Shown: positions 10,640 to 25,752 of the stretch, piece after piece
How positions within the stretch are numbered: the stretch's first letter is position 1
How the letters are laid out: every line of letters begins with the position of its first letter
Source of the DNA: Dipteronia dyeriana
Lineage: Eukaryota; Streptophyta; Magnoliopsida; Sapindales; Sapindaceae
NCBI GenBank assembly: GCA_032871835.1
Contig: CM065297.1
Location: 61,987,253 to 62,051,252, forward strand
Length of the DNA stretch: 64,000 bases
Direction of reading: 5' to 3'
Made by a program: the position numbers and the translations under genes
The notes under the pieces: model-generated
Database searches by the model: none
What the model was told of the DNA's origin: nothing
Seen by the model: only the letters and a program-made list of their open reading frames with translations

Positions 10640-11460
10640 GATCTGATTCATTGCTCAAGGAATCTCACCGAGTATCTTCTTTAACTTGACTTTATTGTTG
10701 CCGAGTGTCTTATTAAACCAGCTATTTCTGATGTTCGGGTAACTTCACCGAGTATCTTATTAAACTGGTTTCGTTCCCCGAATAATTTTTAACGTCAAGT
10801 ATCTTATTAAACTGGCTGTTGCAATCTTCATGCCAAGTATCTTATTAAATTGGCTACTGTAATCTTTATGCCAAGTATCTTATTAAACTGGCTCTCTAAT
10901 GTTCGGGTAACTTTACCGAGTATCTTATTAAACCGGTTTTGTCACCTGAATAATTTTTTTAACGCCAAGTATCTTATTAAACTGGCAATCTCTAATGTTC
11001 GGGTAACTTTATCGAGTATCTTATTAAACCGGTTTGTCACCCGAATAATTTTTTTAACGCCAAGTATCTTATTAAACTGGCAATCTCTAATGTTCGGGTA
11101 AGTTTACCGAGTATCTTATTAAACCGGTTTGTCACCCGAATAATTTTTTTAACGCCAAGTATCTTATTAAACTGGCAATCTCTAATGTTCGGGTAACTTT
11201 ACCGAGTATCTTATTAAACCGGTTTGTCACCCGAATAATTTTTTTAACACCAAGTATCTTATTAAACTGGCAATCTCTAATGTTCGGGTAACTTCACCGA
11301 GTATCTTATTAAACTGGTTTGTCACCCAAATTTTTAACGCCAAGTATCTTATTAAACTAGCAATCTCTAATGTTTAGGTAACTTCACCGAGTATCTTATT
11401 AAACTGGTTTGTCACCCGAATTTTTAACGCAAAGTATCTTATTAAACTGGCTTGTATTAT
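10640..11460. repeat. 95-96 bp tandem array in the 3' region of Tat element 1
   Basis: GAGTATCTTATTAAAC recurs at about 10918, 11014, 11109, 11204, 11299 and 11389. Each unit has two related halves of about 48 bp, one with ACCGAGTATCTTATTAAACC and GTCACCCGAATAATT, the other with GCCAAGTATCTTATTAAACT and AATGTTCGGGTAA. Earlier copies (10660-10900) are more diverged. It lies between the end of integrase and the antisense ORF. Tandem arrays at this position are known in Tat/Ogre elements and can seed satellites. Confidence 0.93.
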
Positions 11461-12017
11461 TAACCGAGTCATCTTAAAATAGGCAAATAGATTTATACTT
11501 GTGTTTCATACTTGGTTGCTACCCAAACATTACATCAAGGCTCACCATGATCATATGTTTTGAGTCCTTACACATTACCGAGGACGTCTCCCCAGTTTTT
11601 ATGCGTAAGGGTTTGCCGAATCGTTAAGCTTTTGGAACCGATTAACACAGCTACGCATTTCACCGGAATTTTTTCCGATAGCGTCTCGAGCCTTTCTCCA
11701 GAATCTGGTGTATCGGGTTTGCCTTTTTGCTAAGGTCATTTGACCTTGCTCAGCTGGCATGCTTCTTCGAGCTTCTCCGCCCATTCAAGAACCAATGGTC
11801 CCGAGTATTCTATTTGCATGTTCTTATTATTATGCTTGTCTTCCATATGTTCTTATTATCATATGCTTTATCTTTCGGAAATCCCGAGTTTGATTTTTAT
11901 TTATAACTGCAAAATCAACAAAGATTTAAATTCCAAAGCTAATATCTAACCTAACTAAAATTGTCCTGACTAAGAAAGAGAACAAAAAATAATTTAAGGA
12001 TAGAAAATCTTCAGATA
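11461..12017. other. Tat element 1 spacer between tandem array and integrase
   Basis: No reliable gene. The minus strand has weak coding-like stretches (for example residues RSMPAEQGQMTLAKRQTR near 11600-11780) with no family recognised. Isolated CCGAG motifs continue from the array. Confidence 0.4.
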
Positions 12018-13138
12018 TTAGGCATTGCATGGTCGGGGTAAAACCCCTCCATTGGGTCGTGCAATCCAATATGCTCCATGACCATCTATTCCTTCGATCT
12101 TGTACGGGACTTCCCACTTATCAACCAGGGAACCTGCAGCTTTATTTTTTGTGTTCAATGACACCTTCCTGAGTACCAGGTAACCTAGTTGGAATTTCCT
12201 GACCCGAACATGAGAGTTGTAGTGGCGAGCTACTCTTTGCTGATATGCCATATTTCTTTTTCAGGACTTCTCCCTTTTCTCTTCTAGCTCATCTAGAATT
12301 TGTAATAACATATCAACATTCTGTTCTTCATCATATAACCTGACCTGGGGTGACGTATATGACGTTTCTATGGGGATAACATCTTCTGTTCCAAACGCTA
12401 AAGTGAAAGGAGTTTCTCCTGTTGAAGTCCTTGCCGTCGTCCGATATGCCCATAATACTTCGGGAAGCTTTTCAACCCAACTTCCTTTCTTGGCATCTAG
12501 CTTTGCTTTGAGTGTATGCTTGATGATTTTGTTCACCGCTTCAACCTGCCCATTTGTTTGAGGGTGGGCATGTGTGGAATAGTAATTGGCAATCCGGTAC
12601 TCTTTGCACAACTGTCTGAATTTTGGGTTATTGAATTGGGTGTCGTTATCAGTGATGATAGTGTTTGGGACACCAAACCTATAGAGTATATTCTTTTTCA
12701 CAAAATTTGTGGTATTTGCTTCTATGATATGCACTAATGCTTCAGTTTCTACCCACTTCGTGAAAAAGTCAACGGCTACTATGGCATACTTCGCTCCACC
12801 TCCTGTCCCGGCTGGCATTGGGTCAATTAAATCCAAACCCCACATGGCAAATGGCCATGGGGATGTGAGGTTTCTAAGTTGTTCAGGAGGTTGTCGAATA
12901 TCATTAGTCGAATATCATTAGCGATCCTTTGGCAAGTATTGCAACTCTCCGAACATTGTTGTGCATCTGAAAAAAAGGTAGGCCAATAATAGCCTTGCGT
13001 GAGTACCTTGTGTGCTAAATTTTTACCCCCAGTGTGGTTTCCGCAAACTCCTCCATGGATTTCCTGAAATATCCGATATCCATCCTCCTTTGATACATCT
13101 TTGGAGTGTTCAGCCCCTTCTATATAGTTCTCTTCCAA
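12018..13138 (-). pseudogene. Integrase of Tat element 1
   Basis: Three adjoining minus-strand frames make up an almost complete integrase. 12827-13138 carries the HHCC zinc-binding N-terminus (IHGGVCGNHTGGKNLAHK, then CNTC). 12261-12845 carries the DDE core: WGLDLIDPMP with the first Asp, ITDNDTQF with the second, and HPQTNGQVEAVNK with the Glu, then WAYRTTARTSTGETPF, the Tat/Athila-typical end of the core. 12018-12251 is the C-terminal part (RVRKFQLGYLVLRKV, GKWEVPYKI-type). Frameshifts separate the pieces, so it is probably inactive. Confidence 0.88.
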
Positions 13139-13253
13139 CCATCGTGTACCTTGTTGATCAATACCTGATAAGTTTTGCTTGTGAGGGATCTTCCGGGAGC
13201 ACGCCTTCTTCTAGAAACCTTTTCAGCTGAGTCATCCAACCGTCTAGCGGTGT

Positions 13254-14124
13254 TCAGATTTCTAAAATTTCTAAGTTTTTCGGTTCAGTTGTGCTCGGTT
13301 TGAGGAGATGTGCAACCGGAATATTTTTTGGCTTGATTGTGGTTGTTGTTGATGCTAGCTTGGACAAAGCGTTTGCTTTTTCATTCTCCTCCCTGGGGAT
13401 CTGGGCAATTCTATATTCTTTGAATTTTTGGAAGAGCTGTTTTGTAATGTCACGGTAGGCTATCATGCCTTTATCCTTGGCTTGGTATTCGTCCAGGACT
13501 TGGTTGACAACTACCTATGAATCTTTGAATATCTCGACTTCATCTGCCCCGAGAGCTATACAGACTCTGAGTCCAGCTAGTAGTGCCTCGTACTCGGCTT
13601 GATTATTGGTTGCTTTGAAGTCAAACCTCATGGCACATTGGACATCATCTCCTTCTGGAGTGCATGTTATGATCCCTGCCCCCCTGTCATGAGTGTTTGA
13701 AGAGCAATTAACATACAATTTCCATGGGAAATTTTTTTCCAATATCCTTTTTGCTTCCAGGTTGGGCTCTGTGAACTCTACTATGAAATCTACCTTTGTT
13801 TGCCCTTTAAGGGATATCCTGGAGACGTAGCTCGATTGCCCATTTTGTTAGTCTTCCTGAAATCTCTGGCTTCTATATAATTTATTTCAATGGGCAATTG
13901 GTGAGAACCTGGATTGTATGAGCCTTAAAATATGGTAGTTGCTTCCTTGCTGCTGAAACCAATGCTGGGGCCATTTTTTCAGCTTGTGAATACTTGGTCT
14001 CGGTGGTCAAAAGCGCCTTGCTAGTATAATACACTGGCTTTTGTATTCCATCTTCTGTTCTGACTAGGACTGAGCTTGCTGCTAGTTCTGTAATTGATAA
14101 GTACAAATGGAGTATCTCTCCCAT
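13254..14124 (-). pseudogene. RNase H region of Tat element 1
   Basis: 13882-14124 matches the RNase H-like connection of Ty3 elements (KPVYYTSKALLTTETKYSQAEK). 13515-13742 is the RNase H fold itself (KLYVNCSSN where KLYVDGSS is expected, then GAGII, NNQAEYEALLAGL). 13254-13466 holds the tail (QIPREENEKANALSKLAS). The first catalytic Asp (in VDGSS) reads Asn here, and stops divide the domain, so it should be inactive. Confidence 0.85.
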
Positions 14125-14212
14125 TTATGGTTTTGAGAGGATGGGAGCCTGCCCTAGGTACTCTTTTTTGTTTTTTTAAGAATGCTCACTCGCACTCTTT
14201 ATTCCATTTGAG

Positions 14213-14993
14213 TCATTTTCCTTCTTTGATTACTCTGAAAACGGGTGCGCATCTGTCCGTGGCCTTTGAGATGAATCTTCCCAAGGAAGCTAAGCATCCT
14301 ATTAGGCGCTGTACTTCTTTTAGTGTCCTTGGTGAGGTCATTCTCTGTAGGGCTTGGATCTTTTCAGGATTGACTTTGATTCCCCTTTGGTGAACTTGAA
14401 AACCCAGGAATCTGTCTAAAGGAACCCCGAATAAACACTTGTTTGGATTTAGCTTCATTTGGTATCTCCTCAAAACATAAAATGTCTCTCGCAGGTCTGA
14501 TGTATGCTTATCTACCGAGATGCTCTTGGTCAGCATGTCATCAATGTACACTTCCATGTTCCTTCCTATATGCCGTGAGAAGATTCTGTTGACCAGCCTT
14601 TGATATGTTGCCCCTGTATTTTTTAATCCGAAAGGCATTACTGTGTAACAGTATAAGCCCTGATCAGTTGTGAATACTGTTTTTTCTTCATCAGCCTTGT
14701 TCATCCGGATTTGGTTATATCCCGAGTAGACATCCATGAAACTGAGCAATTAGTGGCCTGATGTAGCGTCCACCAATTGATCTATCCTCGGGAGTGGAAA
14801 ACTGTCTTTTGGGCATGCCTTGTTCAAATCTCTGAAATCTACGCACATTCTCCATTGTCCATTTTTCTTTTGGACGAGGACTACATTAGCTACCCATTGA
14901 GGGTAGTTGATCTCTCTAATCGACCCTACAGCGAGTAGCTTCTCTACTTCCTGTTTGATTGCCTGAATTCTTTCGAGTTGAATGATCTTTTCT
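14213..14993 (-). pseudogene. Reverse transcriptase of Tat element 1
   Basis: The minus strand carries the RT palm and fingers: WVANVVLVQKKNGQWRMC, VDFRDLNKACPKDSFPLP, MDVYSGYNQIRM, FGLKNTGATYQRLVN and YIDDM (the catalytic Y-x-D-D box, usually YVDDM). It ends with KCLFGVPLDRFLGFQV. An in-frame TAA at about 14750 (after DATSGH) splits it. Spacing to RNase H and protease is normal for the family. Confidence 0.93.
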
Positions 14994-15270
14994 TTTGTAT
15001 TACTGGTTTTACATTCGGGTCTACTGCAAGATAGTGAGATATTATTCGGGCATCTATCCTGACCATGTCTTCATGACTCTAGGCAAACACATCTCTGTAT
15101 TATTTAAGCAGATCAGTGAGGCTTGCTTTGACTTTTCCTTCCAAATTGGCCCCAATCTTGACCTTCTTATCTGGTTCATCTTCTTTTAAGAAAATTTCTT
15201 CGATCGGTTCAGTTTTGGATTCATTCGACTCTTTCCTTGGATCAAATTCGAACGATAGCGACTCTTTGCT

Positions 15271-15930
15271 CTAACTCGACTTCGTTATAGTGCATACCTG
15301 TTCCAGTTCGGTCGGGAACTTGGTCATCAATGCATAAGTGGCTGTTACGACCTTAGTTTTATTTAAGAATGGCCGACCCAACAATGCAATGGGTTTGTCT
15401 AAGTCTACCACTATGAAGTCGAGCAGTACAGTTATCTGACAAGACGCCACTCCAATCTTTACGGATAGCTTTACCGTCCTGAGTGACCTAACCTCAATTC
15501 CTCCGAATCCTCCGAATCCTCTGAGTGAAGTATGGAAAGGTTGTAGATCCTTTCGGTCCAACCTAAGTTGATCATAGACAGCTACATTGAGAATGTCCGT
15601 CGAACTCCCATTATCTATCAGGATTCTCCTGACTTCTCGGTGACCAATCCGGACACTTTTGACCAGGGCATCATTTGGTCGGACATCGACCCTATGTGAG
15701 TCTGCTTCTGTGAATATTATTGGGTCCCATTCTTCCTTTACCCTTTTCGGGTCTGACTCGACCGAGTTCACGTCAAAGTTATGTTTTGCTTCTACTACTT
15801 CTCTGATTTCCTGTGTTCGCTCTCGGTTACTTCTCCCAGTGGATGGTCCTCCGAAGATTGTATGTATTACTTCTTTGGCCTCTAGACTGGCCCTTTGATT
15901 TTGACCAGAGCTGTGATTAGCCCTGATCAC
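15271..15930 (-). CDS. Aspartic protease region of Tat element 1 pol
   Basis: An uninterrupted minus-strand frame of 219 codons. It includes FTEADSHRVDVRPNDALV (the typical linker before plant Tat proteases), the active-site loop LIDNGSSTDIL, and LLGRPFLN near the end of the fold. In this lineage the active site often reads D-N-G-S-S in place of D-T-G, so Asn is not a defect by itself. The frame continues from gag without a good start of its own, so it is part of a polyprotein and the first Met is arbitrary. Element 2 has the corresponding domain at 28707-29459. Confidence 0.85.
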   Translation of the reverse strand: MIRANHSSGQNQRASLEAKEVIHTIFGGPSTGRSNRERTQEIREVVEAKHNFDVNSVESDPKRVKEEWDPIIFTEADSHRVDVRPNDALVKSVRIGHREVRRILIDNGSSTDILNVAVYDQLRLDRKDLQPFHTSLRGFGGFGGIEVRSLRTVKLSVKIGVASCQITVLLDFIVVDLDKPIALLGRPFLNKTKVVTATYALMTKFPTELEQVCTITKSS

Positions 15931-17440
15931 TTTCTTTGTTTCTGATTTCTCATCCCTTTTTAAGATTACATCCTGTAGATGTCCTTCCCGAATGAGGGTT
16001 TCTATGTAATCTCTGAGCTGGTAACACTTGGAAGTCTCATGACCGGTTTCCTTGTGGAATCTGTATTATTTGGTTGTATCCCGCCAGACGAATTGAGACT
16101 GTCGTCATGGCTCTTGTACCGGATTCTTTGCTTCCAATATGACCAGAATTTCCTCCTGCTTTTTCAGAAGAGGGGTGTAGTTGGTGTATCTACCTCGAAA
16201 TTTCTCCGTGGTCTGGTCGACATTGCGCCTGTTTCCCCTGTCCTTGCTCTTTTCTTTACTGTTTCCTTTCTGTTTTCACTTTTGGTTCTGCATCTTGAAC
16301 TCAGCGTTCTTTTTGGGTTTTCCTTCATGCATGTAGCATCCTCTCGTGGCTAACTCTTCTTCTTCGGCTAGTGCATATCCTCATGCCATGTCCATCATAT
16401 CTGAATATCTGGTTAGACGGGCTCTTCTTAAGTCAAAAGATAGTCGTCCATTCTGTAGATTGTTGATGAACACAACAATTATCGCTTCGTTGTTTGCACT
16501 GCCGATTTTTGATACAGCTTGGCCGAATATCCTTAGGTATTTCTTCAGCCACTCATTTTTCCCTTGTTTTATTTGAGAAAGGTAAGCCACTGATTTTTTC
16601 CTGTGAACGTTGCTAATAAATTATCTTGAGAAACTCATGCTTAATTCACTGAAGCTTCTGATGCTTGCTGGGGGCAATCTCTCGAACCATCTTGAGCCCG
16701 TGTCTCCTAGAGTTTGTGGAAAGTTGAGGCATAGTAAGGGATCGCTGTTGGCATACTGGGCGCCTATTGTTTTCGACTTCTCGAGTTAGGCTCTAAATTA
16801 CGACATCTGTCTCCCACCGGACTTCCCTGATGGTTGAACCGCTGGGTGATTGTCATTCCTCTTTTTGGCTCTTCACTTTGACGTCGGGTTTCACTTTTGG
16901 TTCCATGATGACCCTTGTGATGGTGCCGATCGGTATCTTTTGATGACGACCGATCCCTGTGTCGATCATATTTACGGTGTCTGGCAAGGCCTGTCTGATC
17001 CTGGTTCTGCTTCTAGCATGGTCGTTCTTCTTTCGGTGTTCCACGTCCAGCCTAGTTAATTGAAGCCGAGTTCCTTCCAGTTTCCAGTGCATTTAGTTCT
17101 GGCCCGACTACAACGGAACGAAGCCTCGCAGGTGAGAGGTTAGGAGGTTAGGAGGTTGTGCTTCTTCTGTAGCCAATAGATCAACTCCTTTCTTTGTTGC
17201 ATCTGCCACCAGCTGTTGTAGTGCCTCTCGGAAGCGTTGTGTCAGGTCTTCACTGGTCGGAGGAACTTATTGGATCCCCACCAGGGATGTTGGTTGGTTC
17301 TTCAAGGTTGCAGTGAGATCTCATGAACTACTATCAATATGGAAGTTATCTGGAGATTTTTAGACATCCCCATAACTGCTTCTACTTCTGCTTCTACTTC
17401 TGCTTCTACTTCTGCTTCCTGCCATTACCTTTAATTAAAT
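15931..17440 (-). pseudogene. Gag region of Tat element 1 (frameshifted)
   Basis: Minus-strand coding is broken into several frames. 16381-16590 gives EWLKKYLRIFGQAVSKIG, FINNLQNGRLSFDL and SDMMDMA, matching the core of retrotransposon gag (Retrotrans_gag-type). 16853-17092 is a basic N-terminal piece. After the core come a Lys-rich stretch and a knuckle-like CYQLRDYIETLIREG just before protease. Multiple stops and frame changes show decay. A hexamer-type microsatellite near 17377 marks the leader boundary. Confidence 0.75.
17377..17420. repeat. CTTCTACTTCTG dodecamer microsatellite
   Basis: About four repeats of ACTTCTGCTTCT in the 5' leader of Tat element 1, on the complementary strand of its transcript. 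Confidence 0.9.
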
Positions 17441-17473
17441 CGAAGGTTCAACGCCCCTCCTTTTAGCGCCAAT
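17440..17473 (-). promoter_or_regulatory. Primer binding site/leader of Tat element 1
   Basis: Read on the minus strand, the 5' LTR ends ...ACATCAACA and is followed by ATTGGCGCTAAAAGGAGGGG. TTGGCGC-type starts are usual for primer binding sites of plant Ty3/gypsy elements. The rest does not closely match a tRNA end I can name. Confidence 0.5.
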
Positions 17474-18050
17474 TGTTGATGTCGGTTTCTGGATGTATGA
17501 GAAAAGTCAAGAAGATTTGGATTTAAGTTGTGATTTCAAAGAGAAGAGAAGGAGAAAGTAATTAGACGTAAGTTTTTACATAGTAAAACTCCGATGACCG
17601 GAGAAACGTCCACGGGTGGTTGAATAGTCAACCAAGCTAAAATCCACTATGAATGAAATAATTACAATTCTCGATCTGTCTTATTCTCTATGTATTTTGC
17701 TATGATTTCTGTATATTCTATCTCTATCTTTTGTGACGAGATTATGGGTCTATTTATATGTACATAGAACCCTAATCTTCTTTGTACAAGTAATAAAAGA
17801 TCTTTGTATTTAATTATGATTGGTTACTTGTTTGAAGTATATTGTCTTCTTTTCCGTTTCGGAGATTTGTATTGAGATCGAATAGGACTCTAGTGATTCA
17901 GTCCAGTTAGGACTTATTTCCTTATAAAAGCGTAGTCTTTTTAAAGAAATAAAATTGTTGCCTGATTAGGAACCCTTTCTGCTTGATATTCTGTTCTTCT
18001 TGGAATTCCTCTTTGATATTGATATCTTCGTGTATTTTAATGACTTGATT
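17474..18050 (-). repeat. 5' LTR of Tat element 1 (right copy, outer end probably truncated)
   Basis: It is 577 bp and pairs with 6169-6744. Its inner end is canonical (TGTTGATGTCGG on the plus strand). Its outer end, TGACTTGATT, lacks CA, and no 5 bp duplication matches the left flank. It ends 499 bp before the CDKC start codon. Confidence 0.85.
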
Positions 18051-18549
18051 TGATTTTGATGCTTTTAAGTAATCTAAACTCAACGTGATATGATATTATA
18101 GTGAAAAATTATTTTAAATTTGAATTTTGATATAACAAAATTTGAATTTTGATATAACAAAATTTGAATTTAAATATATTTTTTCTATTGGGCTTAAAAA
18201 CCCCAACCCGATCAACCCAACTCAACCCAACCCAACCCGATAAATATTCGGTTGGGTTGGGTTGGGTTGATTTAAAATTTACGTTGGGTTATCCTAACCC
18301 GAAAACACCCACCCCTACTTGGATCCCAACTAACGATAAAAGATGTTTATACAATATTTTTCAAACGTACGATGAATTTTGGTGTGTATATATTAAAAAC
18401 TGCCATATCCATGTCATTTTATCAAACATTGGGGATGTTTGTTCAATTAGCCCTTCTTTAAAATACTATCCTTCCAAATTAAGTCATTAAAAAAAAAAGT
18501 AAAAACGGAAGAAAAAAATAACAGCAGAGGCACAGAGAGAGAGAGAGAG
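18051..18549 (+). promoter_or_regulatory. Upstream region and 5' leader of the CDKC gene
   Basis: Contents: a 22 bp direct repeat (AAATTTGAATTTTGATATAA, about 18112-18160), a CAACC-rich block whose complement follows it (18205-18265), and a GA microsatellite at about 18534-18549 just before the ATG, common in plant 5' leaders. No clear TATA box is visible. Only about 500 bp separate the start codon from the retrotransposon LTR, so the promoter may extend into it. Confidence 0.5.
18195..18330. repeat. CAACCCAACC / GGTTGGGTTG inverted repeat
   Basis: A run of CCAACCCAACCC is followed, after a spacer with ATAAATATT, by GGTTGGGTTGGGTTG, able to form a hairpin. The right side ends CCCGAAAACACCCACCCCTA, like the edge of hAT-type miniature elements (TAGGGGTGGGTG on the other strand). 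Extent and class are uncertain. Confidence 0.5.
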
Positions 18550-22287
<3,738 letters not shown>

Positions 22288-22610
22288 ACTGCAATGAGAA
22301 AACTTGTAGATTATCTTGAAACAGAAGTATGAGTTTGTGCCAAGATGCCAGTGAAGTTTTGAAATGATTTGACTTTCTTGCCCAGCCAAGCCCAGTATTT
22401 CATTATAAAAATAAAAATAAAAGTACAAAAGGCTTTAAAAGAGATGAAGTAATGTTTTCCTTCAGGTATGTGTATTACATAATGGTGTAGAATTAAAAGA
22501 AACTTGTACACATTGTTTCAACCACATTGCAACCAAAACAATTTTAAACTCCTTTTGCAAAAGCCCTGATGTGTTTCAAACTTTCAATTGAGTGAGAACT
22601 ACAAAAGTAT
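22288..22610. other. Convergent 3' intergenic region between CDKC and the BTL-type gene
   Basis: Only 323 bp separate the two stop codons, so the 3' UTRs may overlap. On the plus strand an A-rich AAAATAAAAATAAAAG near 22406-22423 could serve as the CDKC polyadenylation signal. No clear AATAAA is visible for the minus-strand gene. Confidence 0.6.
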
Positions 22611-25420
22611 CTATGATGACTCTACTTTGAGAAATATCTTCATAAACTCGTATACGAAGTAACTTATGGCAGCCGATGGTAGAACCTGCAGGATCAGAGA
22701 ATGTTTGAAGTTGAAAACAAGTTTGTGATTAAAGAAAATCAATGGCATAAAAAAAAAATCAAATGAAAGATGCAACATAATCCTTTTCAACTAGATGTTC
22801 GAGTGAAAACCGTATCCTAATTTATCAAGTCATATTTTTAGTTTTCCTTATCTCTCTCCGACACCACGAAAGAAGGCCTTTCCAATATTCTAATCATGCA
22901 GGAATCCATGGCATAAAATGGAAAATTGCCCTTGCTAGTTGAAAGATGCTTATGGACCACAGAAGCTTTTTAGGCTTTCGGTTGATTGAGTGCTTTAGAG
23001 AAACCTAAATCTTATGTGATTGTGCAAATAGTGTGTTTTTGCCAGTGAGAATGTGCGGTGAGAATGTGCAGAAAGCATATATTAAAAACTATACGGTGAG
23101 AATGTGCAGAAAGCATATATTAAAAACTAAGAGCATTCAAAAAGATGCGCATCATACCTGCAACAAGCTAGGAACTAATCCTGCATACAAAGCGGTAATG
23201 CCTCCTTGTTCAACTATCTTGACACAAGTTGCCAATGAACTTAACTTTGTTGCACGAACTTGCAATTGAAGTTGTCTTCTTACAACTTCAAAGGGATATG
23301 TAGCAGCTTCGGCACAAGCCCCAGCAGTTGCCCCATAAAGCAATGTTCTGACTGGTCCCAATTCCAGTTGTTCCAATGCACTCAGTTCCTGCCCTTCTTG
23401 TTTCATATATTGAAGTCTCTTCCTCCCTTCCGGGGAATGGAGATAAGTGGATTTCAAAATATCATAGACACCATAGAATACAGCACCAGAAGGTGCCATG
23501 CTTACAATTGACGGTAGCAAACCCTTATAAAGAGAAAAGAACCCTTCAGTTCGGATCATGTGGCGGAAAGCACCAATTACACCACCCAATGCTTCTCCAC
23601 CAGGGGCAACCATAACTGTTCTTATCTGCAACATTAGGCATTTTAGAAAGCACTGTAATTTGATCAGAAAATTCAGTTGAAATATAAGGTTATTAAAAGA
23701 ATGAATACCAAGAGAATTTTTGTTTGATAAATGAAACTTGTTGCAACAGTGAAATCATATGTATTTTTTTAAATCTGGCATTCAACATAAACAAAAGACA
23801 TTTGGTCATTTGATATCTAAGGAGACAATAAGACTTTTGATATAACAAACTATCCAATCATCTTTTCAACAGCAAACGAATTAAGGTGCACACATGCTAT
23901 AGCAACAGACAAGTTATGAATCAAATATGTTCGAGCCATGACTGAAACTAATAATATTTAACAGAGAATCTGAGGCAGTGTCATGCCAACCTCGAAATGA
24001 CAAGGGAGTCATATGGTCACTATAAACTACATGGTTTTGTTTCCAACTAAAACCTAGCAAGTACATATTTTCAAGAAAAAGGTGTGGCCAGAATCAGAAT
24101 TCACATTCCACACGGGTGTAATGCATCCATTGGCAGTTCATCACTGCCTCTAACCTTTTCTATCTTGTCAAATCAAGCAGATATTTCTAAATTCACACAG
24201 AAATTATAAGTACTTGAACAAACACACAAAATAAAAAAAAAAATAATACCGAAAATTATTTGGCACATACTGTGTCCATCGGTAAGCAAAGACAGGTAGC
24301 AGTGATTCCAGCCGCAGCACCAGCAACAAACCGCTCAAAATTCGTGGTTTCCTCACTTCTGGTGATTTTCAACAGCTGACTTCTGTATGTATCATAAGCA
24401 TAGAAGTTGATAGCCTTAAAAGGAGCAGTTCGAAGAATGTTAACAAAATTTCCTTTCCAAAAACCTTTGATCCCTTGAGAAACCGCAATGGTCTTGATAA
24501 GATCAAAAAGATGCTTCTGCTCTCCGCGCACAATGTACTCTAACTTCAGTCTCTCAAGTGGAGCCACAAAAGTCCTGATTACAGAAAACCAAAAATACAA
24601 AACTAAAAATATGTTCACACAATTTCCATCAACAAACAACTTTTTCGTTTCATAAACTAAAACCAAACACTCCTGTAAGCTGGATTCGGTCCTATGATCA
24701 CTTGTAATCTCTCAACTATACTAGTTTGACACTCGCATCGCAGAATAGTAATAAAGTTTTCAACTTTATACTTGGAAAATGAAAAATATGTATTTGGGTT
24801 TTTCCAAATGCTTCACATCTAGACATGTACCACAAGAGAACAAAAAATTTTAAAAAGGAAAAGCAAATTTCATTTCCAGACAATGAAACATTAAACTTCA
24901 AATAGTGACATTTTTGTTTTTTTTGTTCTTGTTCCCATCTGAATAATTGATTTTAAGCCAGTTTCTCAGTCGTATCACATCAAGTATTCCAATAAAAAAA
25001 CAATAAGATTAAAAGCAAGAACCTTGAAACAGCCGCAGAAATAGCTCCAGCAAAGAGATGCTTGGTGGTATTGAAAGCGCCAGATTCCTTCTCTCTAACC
25101 TTCTCTACTCTAAACGACACCGTTTCCTGCTCATTTTCTTCTTCTTCTCTACTGGTTTTATTGTTGTTATCATTCCCATTTGACCCCCAAGTTTCTCTGG
25201 ATTCCCCAACATACCCTTCACTCCCTTCTTTGATCGACAAGCTCACCGACAGAAAACCACCCCGCCGGCGAACAAAACGCAGCGTGTTGTTGGCCGGAGA
25301 CGATGAAGAGTCGGTGAAAATCAAGGAAACAAACGACGGGGGAACAGTACGTTCGAGAAACAATCCACCGGACGGTTCAGATTTGATCAAGTCAGTAAAG
25401 GAAAGTTCTTGTCGGTGCAT
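22611..25420 (-). CDS. BTL3: Mitochondrial carrier family protein, BTL3-like adenine nucleotide transporter
   Basis: Four minus-strand exons, 25420-25023, 24574-24271, 23625-23158 and 22685-22611, join in frame to 414 codons. All junctions are GT-AG. This solute-carrier fold has three repeats of two membrane helices. The signatures are APLERLKLE (residues 137-145, a variant P-x-E-x-x-K), CLPMDTIRT (229-237) and YPFEVVRRQ (344-352). The closest family I recall is the plant BRITTLE1-like BTL group (BTL3, At5g64970), shown by TTNFERFVAGAAAG, VMVAPGGEALGG, KSTYLHSPEGRKRL and LPSAAISYFVYEFM. The first ~120 residues are low-complexity (Ser/Asn/Glu-rich) and may act in targeting to the organelle envelope or inner membrane. 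Substrate assignment (adenine nucleotides) comes from the family name only. It converges on CDKC, 323 bp apart. Start: the only upstream Met in frame with a plausible N-terminus. Confidence 0.93.
23056..23129 (-). repeat. 38 bp direct repeat in the last intron of the carrier gene
   Basis: Two near-identical copies (CGGTGAGAATGTGCAGAAAG then CATATATTAAAAACTA) at 23056 and 23094, about 30 bp from the exon 3 donor (23158) on the intron side. Confidence 0.9.
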
Positions 25421-25752
25421 TGTCGAAATCTGAGGTGGTTGGTGAGTGTGCGCGAACTACTAACAACATGAGACGTTTTATCTTGTACACAGAAGATGAG
25501 ACTTGAAGAAGAATTCGAATTCGAATTCGAAAATATAAGACGATTTTATGGAATTTTTTATTTTTTTTATAGTGGGTTGTGAGTTTGATACTTACTGCTT
25601 TCATCGCCGCAACTTTCCTGTTTTTGAAGAGAAACTGGCATAGAGAAATTGGCTTATGATACAGGTATGTACGGTTACCAAGTGGCAGCCAATATAATAA
25701 AAAACAAATGGGACAGCCGGTTTGCAACAGGTTGTCACAAAAATATATATAT
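25421..25752 (-). promoter_or_regulatory. 5' leader/promoter of the carrier gene, cut short by Tat element 2
   Basis: 332 bp lie between the start codon and the retrotransposon. It holds a GAATTC triplet palindrome (25511-25531) and A/T-rich sequence. No convincing TATA on the minus strand. The duplicated TATAT target site at 25748-25752 marks its end. Confidence 0.5.

Larger units (their letters stand above)
6169..18050 (-). mobile_element. Ty3/gypsy Tat-like LTR retrotransposon (element 1)
   Basis: Two LTR copies (6169-6744 and 17474-18050) both start TGTTGAYGTCGG on the plus strand. Between them, in minus-strand order, lie gag, protease, RT, RNase H and integrase (17440 down to 12018), then a tandem array (about 10640-11460), then an ORF in the opposite (plus) orientation (7574-10475). 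An antisense ORF 3' of pol is a known trait of Tat-lineage elements. Frameshifts and stops in gag, RT and RNase H show it is inactive. No target duplication is visible. The right LTR ends at 18050 without the expected CA, so the element appears truncated on that side. Confidence 0.9.
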
